A DNA stretch of 64,000 nucleotides from Nautilus pompilius (taxonomy: Eukaryota > Mollusca > Cephalopoda > Nautilida > Nautilidae): assembly GCA_018389105.1 (NCBI GenBank), contig JACATO010002142.1:248001-312000 (forward strand). Reading direction: 5' to 3'. Below are positions 13,601 through 24,790 of the stretch, piece after piece. The translations under genes and the position numbers were made by a program. The notes beneath the pieces were generated by a model, which was not told where the DNA came from, did no database searches, and saw nothing but the letters and a program-made list of their open reading frames with translations. Position 1 is the first letter of the stretch, and each line of letters begins with the position of its first letter.

Positions 13601-15329
13601 TCAAAAAATCTCTGCAAAAACAATTTATTTATAAAAGAGTTCAAACAAGTGACAATGGTCTGGTCATCTGTAAGTATGGATGACCCTTAAGAACAGATGG
13701 AATCTTACTTTGTGCATTGAATGGTGCTGTGGCTTCAGCTAATACTGCCAGAGTGGCAAGAACAGACGTACTACTAGGATCAGAGGAGTTTTCTACAAAA
13801 CAAACATCATGAATTAGATCACAGATTCACCTCACAATACTGAATAGAAATCATCACATAAAAGACTATACAATTTGAATAATGAATTCCAGCTTTGAAA
13901 AAAAAAAATGTATATATATATTATTTCAGTTAACTTGTTGGGAAAACGTGTCCAAAATCTATGATCTTGATTTAATGCTACAAGGAAGATTAATTTCTTT
14001 ATGAAATCCAGGATGTTAAGCAGAACAGTTGCATCTGATACCTCAACCAGCTGCACCATGCACTTTGTAAAATACAGTAAAATAAAAAAAAAAGGATATA
14101 TTAATACAGAACTTAATTTTAATGCATTCAAAGAATTATTTTAAATCTGAAATATTTCACAGAGTAAATGACCAGAAGGCCTTATAATCATTAATTTTCC
14201 CATTAAATATAAATATATTTATCTTACCTGGAGATTTACTTGGGATGACAGTAACAGGCAGAATTTGTGTGGGAGAGGCATTTCCCTTTGTGATGATGAT
14301 GGGTGCTGATGGGGTGGTAGGTGTTTGGGATGTGCTTGTGGTCACAATTTCTTGTAAATCATTTGACGTGGTTGTTACTGTTTCTGTTGTTTCTACGGTG
14401 ACTGTCTCTCCTTCCGTTATGCCTGTTATATCAGAATTTTGTTGCTGCTACAAAAAAACAAAGCACAATAAATATGACTTATAACTGCTTTTTCAGATGT
14501 TATGCCATTGTGTGGCTATGCAGGGGAGGCAACTTGGGTGTGGAAATCTTTGGGCTGCACAGGCAAACTGGCTAGCTCCAAGTACAAGCTCAGAGAAAAT
14601 ACCACCTTCTACCTGTGCTTCTCTGCTACTCGGTGAAAGAAAATGGAATACGAAGAAGAAACCCAGACTGATGCTTAACAAGAAATGAGCACCTGATAGC
14701 GATACAAATAAGACTAATGGTTTCCATGAACATACTTCAGTATAATAATAGCATGAAAAATCTTTAGAGATGCACATAAATAACCAGTGACCCTCAGGAT
14801 GAATAAAGCTCTTAATGCATTTATGTTCTAACAGTGGAGTATGTTTTCACCACAAGTTGACAGGACTTGCTATAGCTTGGCTTAGTCCATGAAAAATGGT
14901 TGTTAAAAAACAGTCTGAGGTCAGACAATGTAACTAGACCTTTTAATTTTTAAACAAGCTGATGGCTTAAGTATTATTGTAAAAAATTTATCATTCATTA
15001 AAAAATTAAATAAAATCTATTCAAATAAATCTTTTATCAGTAAAGAAAAATTATTTTAGTTTTAACATGTACATCTCTGAAAATGAAATCTGTTATTTTT
15101 TTTCCTTCCCAATTTTTTATTAATCTGCATTACCTCGCCATTCTGTTTCACAGATATATCTAATTATGCTGGTTATATGTTTCCATCCTTTTTATTGGCT
15201 ATCCATTTCTCTAATTATGGCTAAACCTGGTGTGGAAAAATTATAGGAAACCACTTGAGAAGTACCCTTTCTTTCCAATCTATTTCAGATCATAGATGGC
15301 GACTATTGTTCCTGGATCTGGAATAACAC

Positions 15330-15364
<35 letters not shown>

Positions 15365-18300
15365 TTATGGTAAACTTAGTGCCTCATCCAAATTCTGGGT
15401 CACGGCACCAAAGACATTGCCAGTAAAAGCTGCCCTTATTAGTTTGTTTCCACTTTGGTTAACAAAAAAAAGTCACAAAATATTAAGTCATCAGTAGAGA
15501 CCTACAGCTGAATGCAGAGTGAGAGAAGTTTGCACAATAATTATGACTACAAAACAAAAATATAAGTAAACACTTGCTCACCTGTCCAAACTGCAACATT
15601 TGGATGAGGTCTGTTCTGTCGTTTCCATTGGCGATGTCTAGAGTTGTGCGATCAAACTAAGAGAGAAGAAAAAAATTGTTGGCAGACTTAATGTTAAAAA
15701 AACTTAAGAAATCCACATTATTTTGTAATTAAAACTTTCCAAGACACTTTGCATAAAAATAGGTGTACTATAAATTATTGTATAAATACTGATGCTTATT
15801 ACAAAATCTGAAGAGTCTGATGTGGTATTTGAGATTATTTAGACAGACAAACAATGGAGAAAGAAAAAAAAAACAGAATGTAACAGGAGATTCAAGTAAC
15901 AATTACTGCCATTCTAACCATTGGCTTTTGAATCTTTCAATACAAAAGACTAAACACCTGAAGTCTAACAAATCAGCACTCACAAATCATGCCAAAGTAA
16001 TCCTAGAAATGTTAAACATGCAGAGTAAAAGCAAACTGTTCAGCTGCAATGACTTTGATATGGATGAGAAATAGAGGTTGAAAAACTCATTAATGATATG
16101 GACTATGAAAGTCATTTTGGAGAGGAGTGTTGTGAAATCTGTCAGGGGAACAGAAATCTGTGTAGCTACAAATAGAAGAATTGACACTTTTGGCTATTAG
16201 TGAGGTCAAAAGAAACATTGCTAGCCAGAGACATGGAATTCAAAGCAAGCCAAGATACAACTTCATCATCCAGGTCACTGCCCCATCTACTAGCCAACAT
16301 TTAGCTCAATAATTCTGATAGATGGCTGATGGTGTAATAATACTAAATATGTAACCTAATAGTTTTTTTTAGAAAGGTTAGTTAATGAAACTTTCTAGAT
16401 TTTTATAAATAGCCTCACATTTTTGGAAGTTTACTTCAGTATATAGGCCTGATATCTGAGAAACTGACAGCCATTCATATTTCAGGAGTATATATTACTC
16501 TTTTATCATTTGAATTTAAAAGAAAACCAGGTAAATTTCGCTGTAAAAGCATAATAAATTTATATATTTCATATGTAACTTAATTTATCAGAGAATGTCA
16601 TTACATCCATATATGTAAAAAGTTGTATTTTAAAACTTTTGTCACAAAACTTAAAATCAAAATATCCTCCTTTATGCTTAATGAATTGTTTTATTGGTGA
16701 GTCCAGAATTGTGGACCACCAGCATACATACATATATATATATTAAAATTTGCAAATAAAATGTATAAATTTTAATGAACTTCACTACTACATTATGCTG
16801 ACTTTTTGTTCCTTCAAGTGACATGATACCACTTGGTTTTTCTACCCGGTTTAGATATTAAAGTTTGATTGACTACATTTGAAGAATTCAGTGCATTTTC
16901 CAAGCACATATACCACATGAGGACTTCTCTGATAAAGTACTGGCTCTGATATAATGCAGATATGGGTGAGTGTATGTTTGTGATTCTAATAAAAGGACCA
17001 GGATGCAATGGAATGTATATGTATGTGTGTGTGTGCAGTGCTCTGTTCCATCCATTTAGCTCACACCGCCTGACTAATACCCCTAATCTGACATGAGTTA
17101 GAGATAGCCTTAGCTATCCACCCAGTTCCACTCCTTGGGACAGTACATGCATACATATTACAGAAGAGAGTCTAAGCCAACTCAGCTCTGGTATAACTCA
17201 CATAAAAGTTGACTTCCATCAATCATGTGACAGTTGCATGTTATAGATGCTACAGCAGCAATAATAACTACAGGTGAAAGAGCAAAATGTTGTTTGTGCC
17301 TATGTTATGTACAGGGGTCAATTTTTCCAGCAATGCATTTTGAAAATACTTTCATATACTGTCACTTTAAATAAAATTAGGAAAATTAAAAAAAAAAAAC
17401 AACATTTTTTTGTTACATATTTACAATGTCTGACCAAAAAGCCTGCAAACAATACACTTTGCTTAATTATTGCACTTTAACAATTAAGAAAGCATGAAAA
17501 TTTACCACAGAGAAACAATTCAAATGGAATGAGCAAGCATACAAAATACCAGAATAATATATTAAGTTGTTTTTATTGTTTCATTTTCGTTTCAATTTTG
17601 GCTAAATCTGTCCACTCACCTTATCTTCACAAGTAGCATCGGCACCATTTTTCAGTAGTAGTTCAATGATTGCAACATGACCTTTTTCTGTGGCCCAATG
17701 TAATGGTGTCATTCTCAACTTAAATAAATAAAATTCCAGAACTTATCTGATTACCTTAACTTCAAATCTTACACAAAACTGGAAGTCTGATTTTCTTTCT
17801 TTCTCTTTTTAAGATAAACCTGATTCTACATTTATTGCCTAATATTCAGTTAGATCCCATTAAGGATCTTTATATATTGTTTTAACTTTAATCATATATA
17901 ACTTTAAAAGTTTTGCATATGACTTTTAATGGTCGTTACAGAGCACCAAACTTTAGAAACTTTCCACTATCCAGAATATGTTTTTAACTGTAACCAAGAG
18001 AAACCTTGGTGAAATGTTTCCAAGGCAGGCAACATACCATGTCTCGTGCTTCAATGTCAGCAGAGTTTTGCAAAAGCAGCTCCACAAGTGTCAGGTGACC
18101 TTCCTGGGAGGCAACATGAAGTGGTGTCCGATCAACCTTTGTCCGAGCATCTCTGCTGATCCCTGCCCGCAGCAGCACCTCAGCAGTCTGGATGTGACCA
18201 TTTCGAGCAGCAAAATGAAGGGGAGACATTCCTAACTAAATCAAAAAAAGTTTTTCTTTAAAAAAATAACAAAAAATCCAGCATGGTAGAAAGTATTTGC

Positions 18301-20373
18301 AGTTAGTTTCAAACTTAAAGAGGGGGAAGGGTGTATGGAATCTGAAAAAAACTTCTAACCAGCAATATTTCAATGTCTCTTCACTCTTAGAAGAACATGG
18401 TTAAAACTTGATTGCCAAAAATGTGCTATTTTACCACACAATCTAAACACCACAACTGCAATAATATTTGCAAAATTAAAAAATCAGAAAGAAAACTGTG
18501 CCCCTTATTTATAATTGGCTCCAGGGTGTGAGCTTTTATACACTGCATTGTGGAAATACTTTCCTTAATTATCAACACCCCTTGGCATGGACACAGATGT
18601 GGATACCACTGGAGAACTGGTCCTTTGGCATGATCTTCCTCTTGAAGATGATGTATGGCAGGACCTTCTCGTGGCATTTGTCTTTATGGTGATGGTCTTT
18701 GACCACTGTGCTGTTGTAGGGATGGCTGAATGTCATGGGCCTCTGGTCAGCATTCCCTATGTGACTCAGGATTAGTCATGTTGTTTTCTCAGTTTTATGA
18801 TGAACTGTTGGTACCTCAACAGCTGATCTTCGTAATCATCAGGTAGCTTCTGGGCAATGGTGGTCAGCTGGCATAAGCTTATTTGGATGCAGGACATGAA
18901 GTGGGCACACCATTTCTGAGATGCCTTAAAGTCAGGCAAAGATTGAGTTTTTGAGTTTTGTAGACAGAAAAGTGTGTGCATGTGTATCTCTGTGATGGAA
19001 ACCTCAACACCCTGCATGCACCTTTCAGCAATGAAGAAAAGTACCTCCTTCTCAAGTTTGGGATAGGCTGCACCCTTGCCCTGATTAGCACATTTTGAAC
19101 ATGGCATGGCTTCAATCTTCTCCTGAGAACATTACCAGGACCTGATGTTGGCCTTGTTCACTCCAAACGTTCAAGATACAGCTCTGTTGCCATGTTCAAC
19201 TGCATAGCTGATCATTTGGAGTTTATCTGCAGCAGTGTAGCTCATATGTCATGTTGGCGGCATGGCTGTGAAAAGTATGTAGAAACAGGAACTGAATGAA
19301 GATAATCCCCATGCGGAGTTTACATATATGTTACCATAATACCTTGGTCACTATGCCATGGCGTAATAGGCAAGGTGGCCTAAACGAGGGTGGCATAGTA
19401 ATTGAAATGGAATTTTTTTACGAAAACCTTTAAACACCATGGCGTAATGAGCAAGGTTTTCATGGAAACCTGATTTGTGCATTCCAGTCACTACTGCAGC
19501 TGAGTGAGTGAATTTTTCGGATTTTTTTTGAAACTATTACGTACTTCCCATAAAATATCTCCACATTTAGTTTATTCTGGATGGCCCCACTAAAGGAAAG
19601 ACGTTGCAATTTCTCAGTTGATTTTAAGTTGAAGATGGCCATTTGTCTGTTATAACACTCATTCTCCTTCAGATTGCCTGAAATATGAGCTAAATATGCC
19701 TGCATATTATAATGGGAATTATACGTTTTTGGGGGATTTTACAGATCAAAATTGGGGTGCTTATTATATATGATAGTGTATAATACATGGCACTTTATGG
19801 TCGGTGCATATTGCTGTGTGATGTTCAATGGTTTTATAGTCATGCAAGACTAAGCTATACAGCATTTCCATGGGTTTTGGTGTCATTACATACTCTCACA
19901 TCAAAAGACCTGAAAGAAACCAAACAAAACAACATGGCACTCTCAGTAATACTTATTTCTTATTTGCAATGCATGGGATAATTTTTGCTTATCAAAATTT
20001 TTAGTGGTGCATGTTAAAAACTGCTTGGATTTCTTTGTTCCCTTATTTCTAATAAGCAACAAGAAAGGAAAAAATCTCATTAACTGAAATCTGCCAGTAC
20101 AGCACAACAAATGGAACAAACTTATCAGCCAGTACCTACATGTTTTGGTCTAGCAAGAAGTGGAAAGTTAATGAAGTGCTCTTATAATTTTTAGATCAAA
20201 CTGTGCTCACAAGTGGAGAACCTGAGTGTCTGAGGCTTAAGCCACAAAGGGAGGAGGAGATTTACCCAGTCTGTTGTGAAAGGAGCACCATTAGACATAA
20301 GAGACCGGACTTCATCTGTATCTCCCCGTTTGGCTGCATCGAGAAGTCTCTTACCCAGTTCAACCAGTGACAT
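7445..20373 (-). CDS. GABPB1: GABPB: GA-binding protein subunit beta (complete, 11 coding exons)
   Basis: Joined minus-strand exons 20373-20266, 18235-18038, 17718-17620, 15656-15582, 14447-14228, 13792-13709, 12699-12580, 9790-9663, 9067-8953, 8367-8264 and 7615-7445 give 1422 nt, 473 aa plus stop. All introns are GT-AG and phases join without a break. GABPB has no ETS domain; its ankyrin repeats bind the ETS protein GABPA and the C-terminal leucine zipper makes the alpha2-beta2 tetramer that activates ribosomal and nuclear-encoded mitochondrial genes (family knowledge). Visible here are ankyrin repeats at about residues 5-160, a T/S-rich activation region with the conserved [14 protein letters not shown] and KVITIVT blocks, a basic AKKSR patch near 390, and a coiled coil from about 425 to 465. 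Vertebrate GABPB1 is about 395 aa; the extra length is in the middle. Vertebrates have two paralogues, so the symbol stands for the family. Confidence 0.95.
8264..8367 (-). CDS. GABPB1: GABPB coding exon 10 (basic patch)
   Basis: Residues 383-417 with [11 protein letters not shown], equivalent to the EEPPAKRQC region of vertebrates, a likely nuclear-localisation patch. 104 nt, donor CAT|GTAAGT. Confidence 0.93.
8953..9067 (-). CDS. GABPB1: GABPB coding exon 9
   Basis: Residues 345-382, beginning [12 protein letters not shown], which matches the conserved QQVITIVT block of vertebrate GABPB. 115 nt, donor ACAG|GTAAAT. Confidence 0.93.
9663..9790 (-). CDS. GABPB1: GABPB coding exon 8
   Basis: Residues 302-344, including [12 protein letters not shown] and an acidic stretch. 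128 nt, phase 1 in and 0 out, donor CAG|GTAGGC. Confidence 0.9.
9873..11660 (-). mobile_element. Tigger-type (pogo superfamily) transposon, decayed
   Basis: Lies in the GABPB intron between exons 7 and 8, same strand. The transposase can be followed from an initiator near 11653 ([11 protein letters not shown]) through a helix-turn-helix remnant ([15 protein letters not shown]), the CENP-B-like domain ([19 protein letters not shown]), a broken DDE region with a degenerate LQPMDQG-type block, and a C-terminal tail with [19 protein letters not shown], ending near 10035. Several stops and frameshifts interrupt it. A CAGGGTTCCC terminus preceded by TA at 9871 looks like one inverted-repeat end; I could not place the other end. 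Plus-strand open frames here are shadows. Confidence 0.8.
12580..12699 (-). CDS. GABPB1: GABPB coding exon 7
   Basis: Residues 262-301, with [13 protein letters not shown] and a serine-rich tail. No clear vertebrate counterpart that I recall, so it may account for part of the extra length. The donor is ACAG|GTCAGC, with an unusual C at +3, but the phase fits exon 8 exactly. Confidence 0.85.
12845..12926. repeat. 41-bp tandem duplication, two units
   Basis: Two adjacent 41-bp units (12845-12885 and 12886-12926), both starting TGATCAATG and ending GTGTAGCAACAGAC. They differ at five positions, all transitions. In the intron upstream of GABPB exon 7. Confidence 0.9.
13709..13792 (-). CDS. GABPB1: GABPB coding exon 6 (conserved activation motif)
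   Basis: Residues 234-261 including [18 protein letters not shown], nearly the vertebrate sequence in the activation region. 84 nt, phase 1 in and 1 out. Donor CAAA|GTAAGA. Confidence 0.95.
14228..14447 (-). CDS. GABPB1: GABPB coding exon 5 (T/S/P-rich linker)
   Basis: Residues 161 to 233 plus one base. Strongly threonine-rich ([14 protein letters not shown]) and followed by [12 protein letters not shown]. Low-complexity activation or linker segment, poorly conserved in the family. Acceptor TTTGTAG, donor CCAG|GTAAGA. Confidence 0.9.
15331..15363. repeat. (TGA)11 microsatellite
   Basis: Eleven uninterrupted TGA units in a GABPB intron. Confidence 0.95.
15582..15656 (-). CDS. GABPB1: GABPB coding exon 4 (last ankyrin half-repeat)
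   Basis: Residues 136-160, [20 protein letters not shown], matching the capping repeat (TAFDISIDNGNEDLAEILQ type in vertebrates). 75 nt, donor CAG|GTGAGC. Confidence 0.95.
17620..17718 (-). CDS. GABPB1: GABPB coding exon 3 (ankyrin repeat)
   Basis: Residues 103-135, one full ankyrin repeat with an [12 protein letters not shown] core. 99 nt, phase 0 at both ends, donor AAG|GTGAGT. Confidence 0.95.
18038..18235 (-). CDS. GABPB1: GABPB coding exon 2 (ankyrin repeats)
   Basis: Residues 37-102: two ankyrin repeats with [11 protein letters not shown] and [11 protein letters not shown] cores. The [20 protein letters not shown] block is nearly identical to the vertebrate protein. Acceptor GATTTAG, donor ATG|GTATGT. 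198 nt. Confidence 0.95.
18480..19785 (-). mobile_element. pogo/POGK-like transposon, decayed
   Basis: Lies in the intron between GABPB exons 1 and 2, same strand. From about 19260 down it reads an HTH remnant ([19 protein letters not shown], then a stop where the family has Arg, then [10 protein letters not shown]), a CENP-B/Tc5-type domain ([12 protein letters not shown]), the family block [16 protein letters not shown], then a shortened DDE region with IGNADQRP and [20 protein letters not shown]. Much of the catalytic core is deleted. The upstream part to about 19785 includes an AATTGGGGTGCTTATTATA stretch typical of the ends of this group. The insertion is dead. Confidence 0.75.
20266..20373 (-). 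CDS. GABPB1: GABPB coding exon 1
   Basis: Residues 1-36, starting [17 protein letters not shown] and ending APFTTDW, almost as in vertebrate GABPB. Donor TGG|GTAAAT. The start is fixed by family similarity, and a 26-base UTR remnant and splice acceptor lie just upstream. Confidence 0.95.
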
Positions 20374-20399
20374 AATGGATGCATAAACCCTCTTCTTCC
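20374..20399 (-). other. GABPB1: GABPB 5' UTR part of exon with start codon
   Basis: Between a splice acceptor (TACTTTTAG) and the ATG lie 26 bases, so at least one upstream non-coding exon exists. The best donor upstream is at 24686. Confidence 0.7.
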
Positions 20400-20872
20400 C
20401 TAAAAGTAAATTTAATTTTTAGAAAAAAAAAAAGTTTTATTTTATTTAAAAGCCCAAAAAAAAAGGGTGATAAATACAACATGCAAAAACATACATCACA
20501 ATTATAGGTGATAAAAATTAATGCATCACCTGATGCCTTTAAACAAAACACAGAGCATTCATTGCCGCCTGTCACAGAGTTGAAGTGCATTTTAGAGGCC
20601 CACTGTACAAAAGCATGCTTAATGATGGAGTAATTTCCTGTTGAGAAAAACAAATGTACAGTAACAAAGCAGTAAACTTCAATAAATGCATACTTTACTA
20701 TATATTTTTAATTAAAGATTATTTTGGCAAAAGGAATATATAAATGATCAATAAGAAACAGAACAGATGCTTAAAAATTGTAATAGTTATGGTATAGTTA
20801 CACTTAAAAAGAAAGAATTATTTCAGGGTGATTAAAAAATTTTGGCCACCATAGCAAATTTTGAGAAAAGTA

Positions 20873-21346
20873 CAGTCAGCTCCAGAATTATTGGGATGCC
20901 CATGCCTTTTCATGTCATTGTCAAATTAAGATGATAAAACACATTACACTTCACCCAGGTACTGATCAATAGTAGAGCAACAGGTAGCCAACTACATAGA
21001 ATGCAGCCCACTACGACTAACAGATCAATCACCACTGAGGTTCATGACTCACTTAGACAAACCTTCAATGGTATGGTTTCTTCTCCCTTTTTTGTACCAT
21101 TCTGTCAGCATGGGTTTCCTCTGATGGCTAAAAAAGTGAGTCTTGTTAGGTTGGTCAAAGCTGGCACATACCAGGCACTTTTGTAACATGCACCCTTTTC
21201 TCCAAGTGTTCCAGATCTGATCTACATTAACAGTCAGGTACAAGAGAATAAGACAATATCAACAAAGAATTAATAGCATATTCATCCATCAAAAGTTTAT
21301 ATAATTCCTAAAATTTCTTTTTGTACCAATAATTCTGAGCACTACC
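20873..21346. mobile_element. Tc1-like non-autonomous element remnant
   Basis: The left end reads TA then CAGTCAGCTCCAGAATTATT; the right end in reverse complement reads GTGCTCAGAATTATTGG. The shared CAGAATTATTGG core and flanking TA are typical of Tc1/mariner termini. The roughly 450-bp interior has no transposase I can recognise. Confidence 0.5.
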
Positions 21347-22135
21347 ATATATAGCAATGTTGTTATTACCTTGTTTCTATCACTGTGACAGTTCTATAAA
21401 CGCTACAGCTGCTGTCTTAATAATAAAAGTGTCTTTTCTCCAGTACTATATTTGTTTTTCGCATCATTAAAATTTAGGGTTCCAGCTATCCAACTTACCA
21501 TGTATCCAATAAAATTTAATTATCTCTAGCTAACAAATAAGACTTTTCATGTTACATACTTTTCAAAATGAAGCATAGAAAAACTAGCTATTTTATTTTT
21601 CCATATTCACTGAAGTAATGTTTTCTATAAAATACTTCTTCACATTTTTTAATTTTATTTGGTATGCAAAACATTTTTAGCTGGGGAGTAAAATTGCATA
21701 TATTATGGATGTAATGCAGAATTCAAGGGCACTGCCACTACCATTCCAACTATGATCTATGAAAGTGTGTGGGGAAGATAGTTTGAAGGAACAAGTCTTT
21801 AAATTCTGTAGTCAAATCTAGTATTAAGACCAGCATTTGTAAATTTGTTTTATTCCCACTACTGATATGTAGCTAACTAATAACATCATTTCCTTTATAA
21901 ACACAGAACTGATAAAAGGTAGGTGTTGTTTTTGGAAGTGTGCACGGAATGTTTGTGGGATCCAGGTTGAGACATCCTGTAAATATGAGGTTAAATATCA
22001 CCAACTTTAGTGAAGCAAGAACCTTCTTTTTCAGAGGACACCTATGCAGAATGTGCCAGTACAGAAGAATAATCTTGATCAAGCTACACTATCCCCCCCA
22101 CACACACACACACACTTCTTCAGCCAATCTACTTT

Positions 22136-22353
22136 GTTTTAAGACCTCTGGACAAAAGGTAATGCAAGTGATCCTAAAATATGCAGAGTCTACTGATTAC
22201 GTTATGGTTTTTGAAGCAGTTTCAAAATATGTAGCTGAGACAATTAATGGCGAGTACCAAGTAGATGTCACTTATTCAGACTTTAATAATTTGAGTTCAA
22301 AAGAAAAAGGAATTACCCTTTTTAGGAAACTTACAAATGGACCACTCTGGTAA
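22136..22353 (+). other. unrecognised coding-like fragment
   Basis: An open stretch whose composition looks protein-like (for example YAESTDYVMVFEAVSKYVAE and VTYSDFNNLSSKEKGIT), ending in TAA. It lies antisense inside the GABPB 5' intron. I do not recognise the family. It has no clear start or splice partner, so it may be a fragment of a transposon or retrocopy. Confidence 0.3.
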
Positions 22354-24214
22354 CCTTAATTAGTTTCCAACCTGAGTTTAAAACATGACTGATGAGTTAC
22401 CACATGGGTTGGTCTTAAAAGACATTCTGTAAGTAATATTACAAAGTTTATAGAACTAAGAGTTTTGCAAATGACATTCATGTATATATACACAAAAAAG
22501 ACAACTGAAATATCAACTATGATTCTGATAAATCTAAGTAACTGACCAGGCTGGTCAATCAAATGAAAGACCAAATATAAAATGTAAAATTCTGCAAAAG
22601 GCAGCTAAATTTCATGTTGATTTTGCAGTTTAATTTAGCAACTAATGGCACTAATAAGATGTCTAGTTATCAATCAAACATTGCAAAATAAACTAAAGAA
22701 ATTTTAGCACTTTAGTAGACTAGTATTCTGATAGCCTTTTAGTTCAAATGTCGCTTTAATATGCAGTGCTATCTCGTTTAAAAAAAAAAAAACAACAGAT
22801 GTGGTAAAGGATTCAGCAGAAAATTTCTCTAAAATAATATGCGAGTTTTCTTTTTTTCAGTTAGAAAGAACAAAAAAGGTGTTGAAAATTAATGGCTTTA
22901 TGTAAACTTACCAATAATTTTTAGGCAAAGCAAACATGATAATAAATGGACTGAAACATCTGCAAATTAGAAAAAATTTTTTTTTTCAATTTCTTAGCCA
23001 TGGGACCCCCTTCATACAATTCATAATGAGTTTCCAGGAAAGCAAAATACCTAAGAAAATTTATTTTTCGTTTCCATCAAGCAATCCATACTTTTTGGTC
23101 ACAATTTGGAATTGTAATTTTATAAATGTGCTGAGTTATTTCCCTTTATTTTATTTTCTTAAATGTTCTCAAAAACTTTTATCTGCAATAACATTATTTA
23201 TATAAAGGCACATACATTCAAAATACTAGCGTAACACTTAAATCTTTTATTTATTAAAAAAATATGAACAAAAACGGTAAGTGGAGGCAGAAATTAACTG
23301 TTAGTCATAATACAGTTAACATTGATTCTTACTTTATGTAAATACAGCTAGAACAAGGAATTATTTTAATATGGAACATTTTTGTTTAATCAAGATTTTC
23401 ATGTATAAAATTACAGAATTTTCCAAATAAAAATAAATAAAAGAAAAAACTGAGAAAAAAACCATACTGCATTCGTTTCTGTTAGGGGAAAAAAAAAAAA
23501 AAGTCATTATGTCGGTTTTTTTTTTTGTTGCTTATTTAGTAATAATATTCCCTTATACATTCGTGAAAGCTTAGCACGCAGCAGATTATTCTCTTCGAAA
23601 ATGCAGCAAACTCATATTTACACTAGAAATGGTTACAAGAGTAGAGGGATGGACTTCAAAGGCAGATTAAGTACGCCGGAAGGGAAATTGTATTAACTGC
23701 TTTAAATGGCCATTATTAAATGGCGCAGCCCTAAAGGCCATAGACAGACAAATCAACGTTTCGTCTCCAGCCATGTAGTCGTAAATCTCGGTTATACAAT
23801 TCCTCGAATTAATGCGTGCGTAGCAGAATTAATAATGATATATATATGTGTGTGCAAATGATAATGAAGCAGAAGTTCTTGAGGGTTTCTCAGTGCAGTT
23901 ACTTGCAGTGTTTAATCCCGTGTAAAAAAGATTACAGTGCGTTTTCAACTTTCGTCACCAAAAAAAAAGAGAAAAGAATAGAAAATTCTGCCAACTTGTC
24001 ATCTTTTTTTCCTTATTTATTGCGCTTCGAAACCGAACCCTGTACGAACATTTCGAAATATGATAACATTTGAGTTGAGCAGCAGCAGCAGCAGCCCGCC
24101 TCATTTACTCGGTTCCATAAAGACAGTAACTCCGTCTGGCATCATCATCAGGGTGGACGACACCTTCCACAATCTAAGAGAATAATGGGTAGGAGAAACG
24201 CCTTCAGGATGATC

Positions 24215-24570
24215 CCCCAGCGCACGTGTTTTCTGCAAATGCGAGCGAGTACCGTAAACGTCAGGGCCGCCGGGGGGTCTGGGGGGGAGTCAGTCTGGGG
24301 GGCTCCTAATCGACTGCAAACCGCGGTGACGATAAAATAATATCAGCTCCACCGCCATCGGCGGAGTGAACCGACGGTGGCCTCCTCTCGTCCCTGTGGC
24401 GTCGATACGGATCCCGCCCGTCCCCCGAGCCGCAAGCGGGCACGCGTCAGAGCGGGGAACGACGAGCCGCGCTCGCTGACACCACGGTGGAAGCCCCGAG
24501 GCCAGAACGTCTCGACGGGTCGGCTCGCCAAGCGGCGGAACAGCGGTCAAAGCGCCGCCATTTTCCTCAT
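24215..24570. promoter_or_regulatory. CpG-rich island
   Basis: GC-rich sequence dense in CpG inside an AT-rich region, next to the head-to-head starts of GABPB and TLNRD1. A CACGTG E-box lies at 24223-24228. Open frames on both strands here follow from the GC richness and show no protein similarity. Confidence 0.6.
24554..24564 (-). promoter_or_regulatory. YY1-like site
   Basis: GCCGCCATTTT, the reverse complement of the YY1 consensus AAAATGGCGGC. Confidence 0.5.
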
Positions 24571-24579
24571 CATCAAGTC

Positions 24580-24790
24580 AACGGAAGTTGCATGTGGTTA
24601 AAACGGAAAAGGACATTAATCTACTTCACTTCCGTTTCCTAACGCCACTTCTGGACAGTATGTAAAATAAAAATGGAAGACTTACCAGAATTTTCTAAAT
24701 AATATTTCAAAAAAGCCACTAATTTTCTCGCTTTTTTCCTAACTTTCTCTCCTGCTACAAATAACTCGGAAGTGGGCTTCCATTCCGGAA
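24580..24790. promoter_or_regulatory. cluster of ETS/GABP-type sites
   Basis: Four matches to the GGAA-core ETS consensus: ACGGAAGTT near 24581, reverse ACGGAAGTG at about 24627-24635, TCGGAAGTG at about 24766-24774, and the palindrome TTCCGGAA at 24783-24790. CGGAAGT is the preferred core of GABPA, the partner of the GABPB encoded next door. Binding is inferred from motif only. Confidence 0.6.
24686..24790 (-). other. GABPB1: candidate GABPB non-coding first exon
   Basis: A strong minus-strand donor, TTCTG|GTAAGTCT, ends at 24686. Splicing to the acceptor at 20400 would join the 5' UTR. The upstream limit is unknown; 24790 marks only the end of the ETS cluster. Confidence 0.4.

Larger units (their letters stand above)
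20400..24240. other. GABPB 5' UTR intron, mostly featureless
   Basis: AT-rich intronic sequence. It contains a Tc1-like element remnant (20873-21346), a CA run near 22.1 kb and an unrecognised coding-like patch (22136-22353). A short CAG run lies near 24.08 kb. No exons of another gene were found. Confidence 0.6.

Noticed and set aside
18038-18235. ankyrin-repeat exon as a separate small gene
   Set aside because: Its splice phases and sequence fit GABPB exactly.
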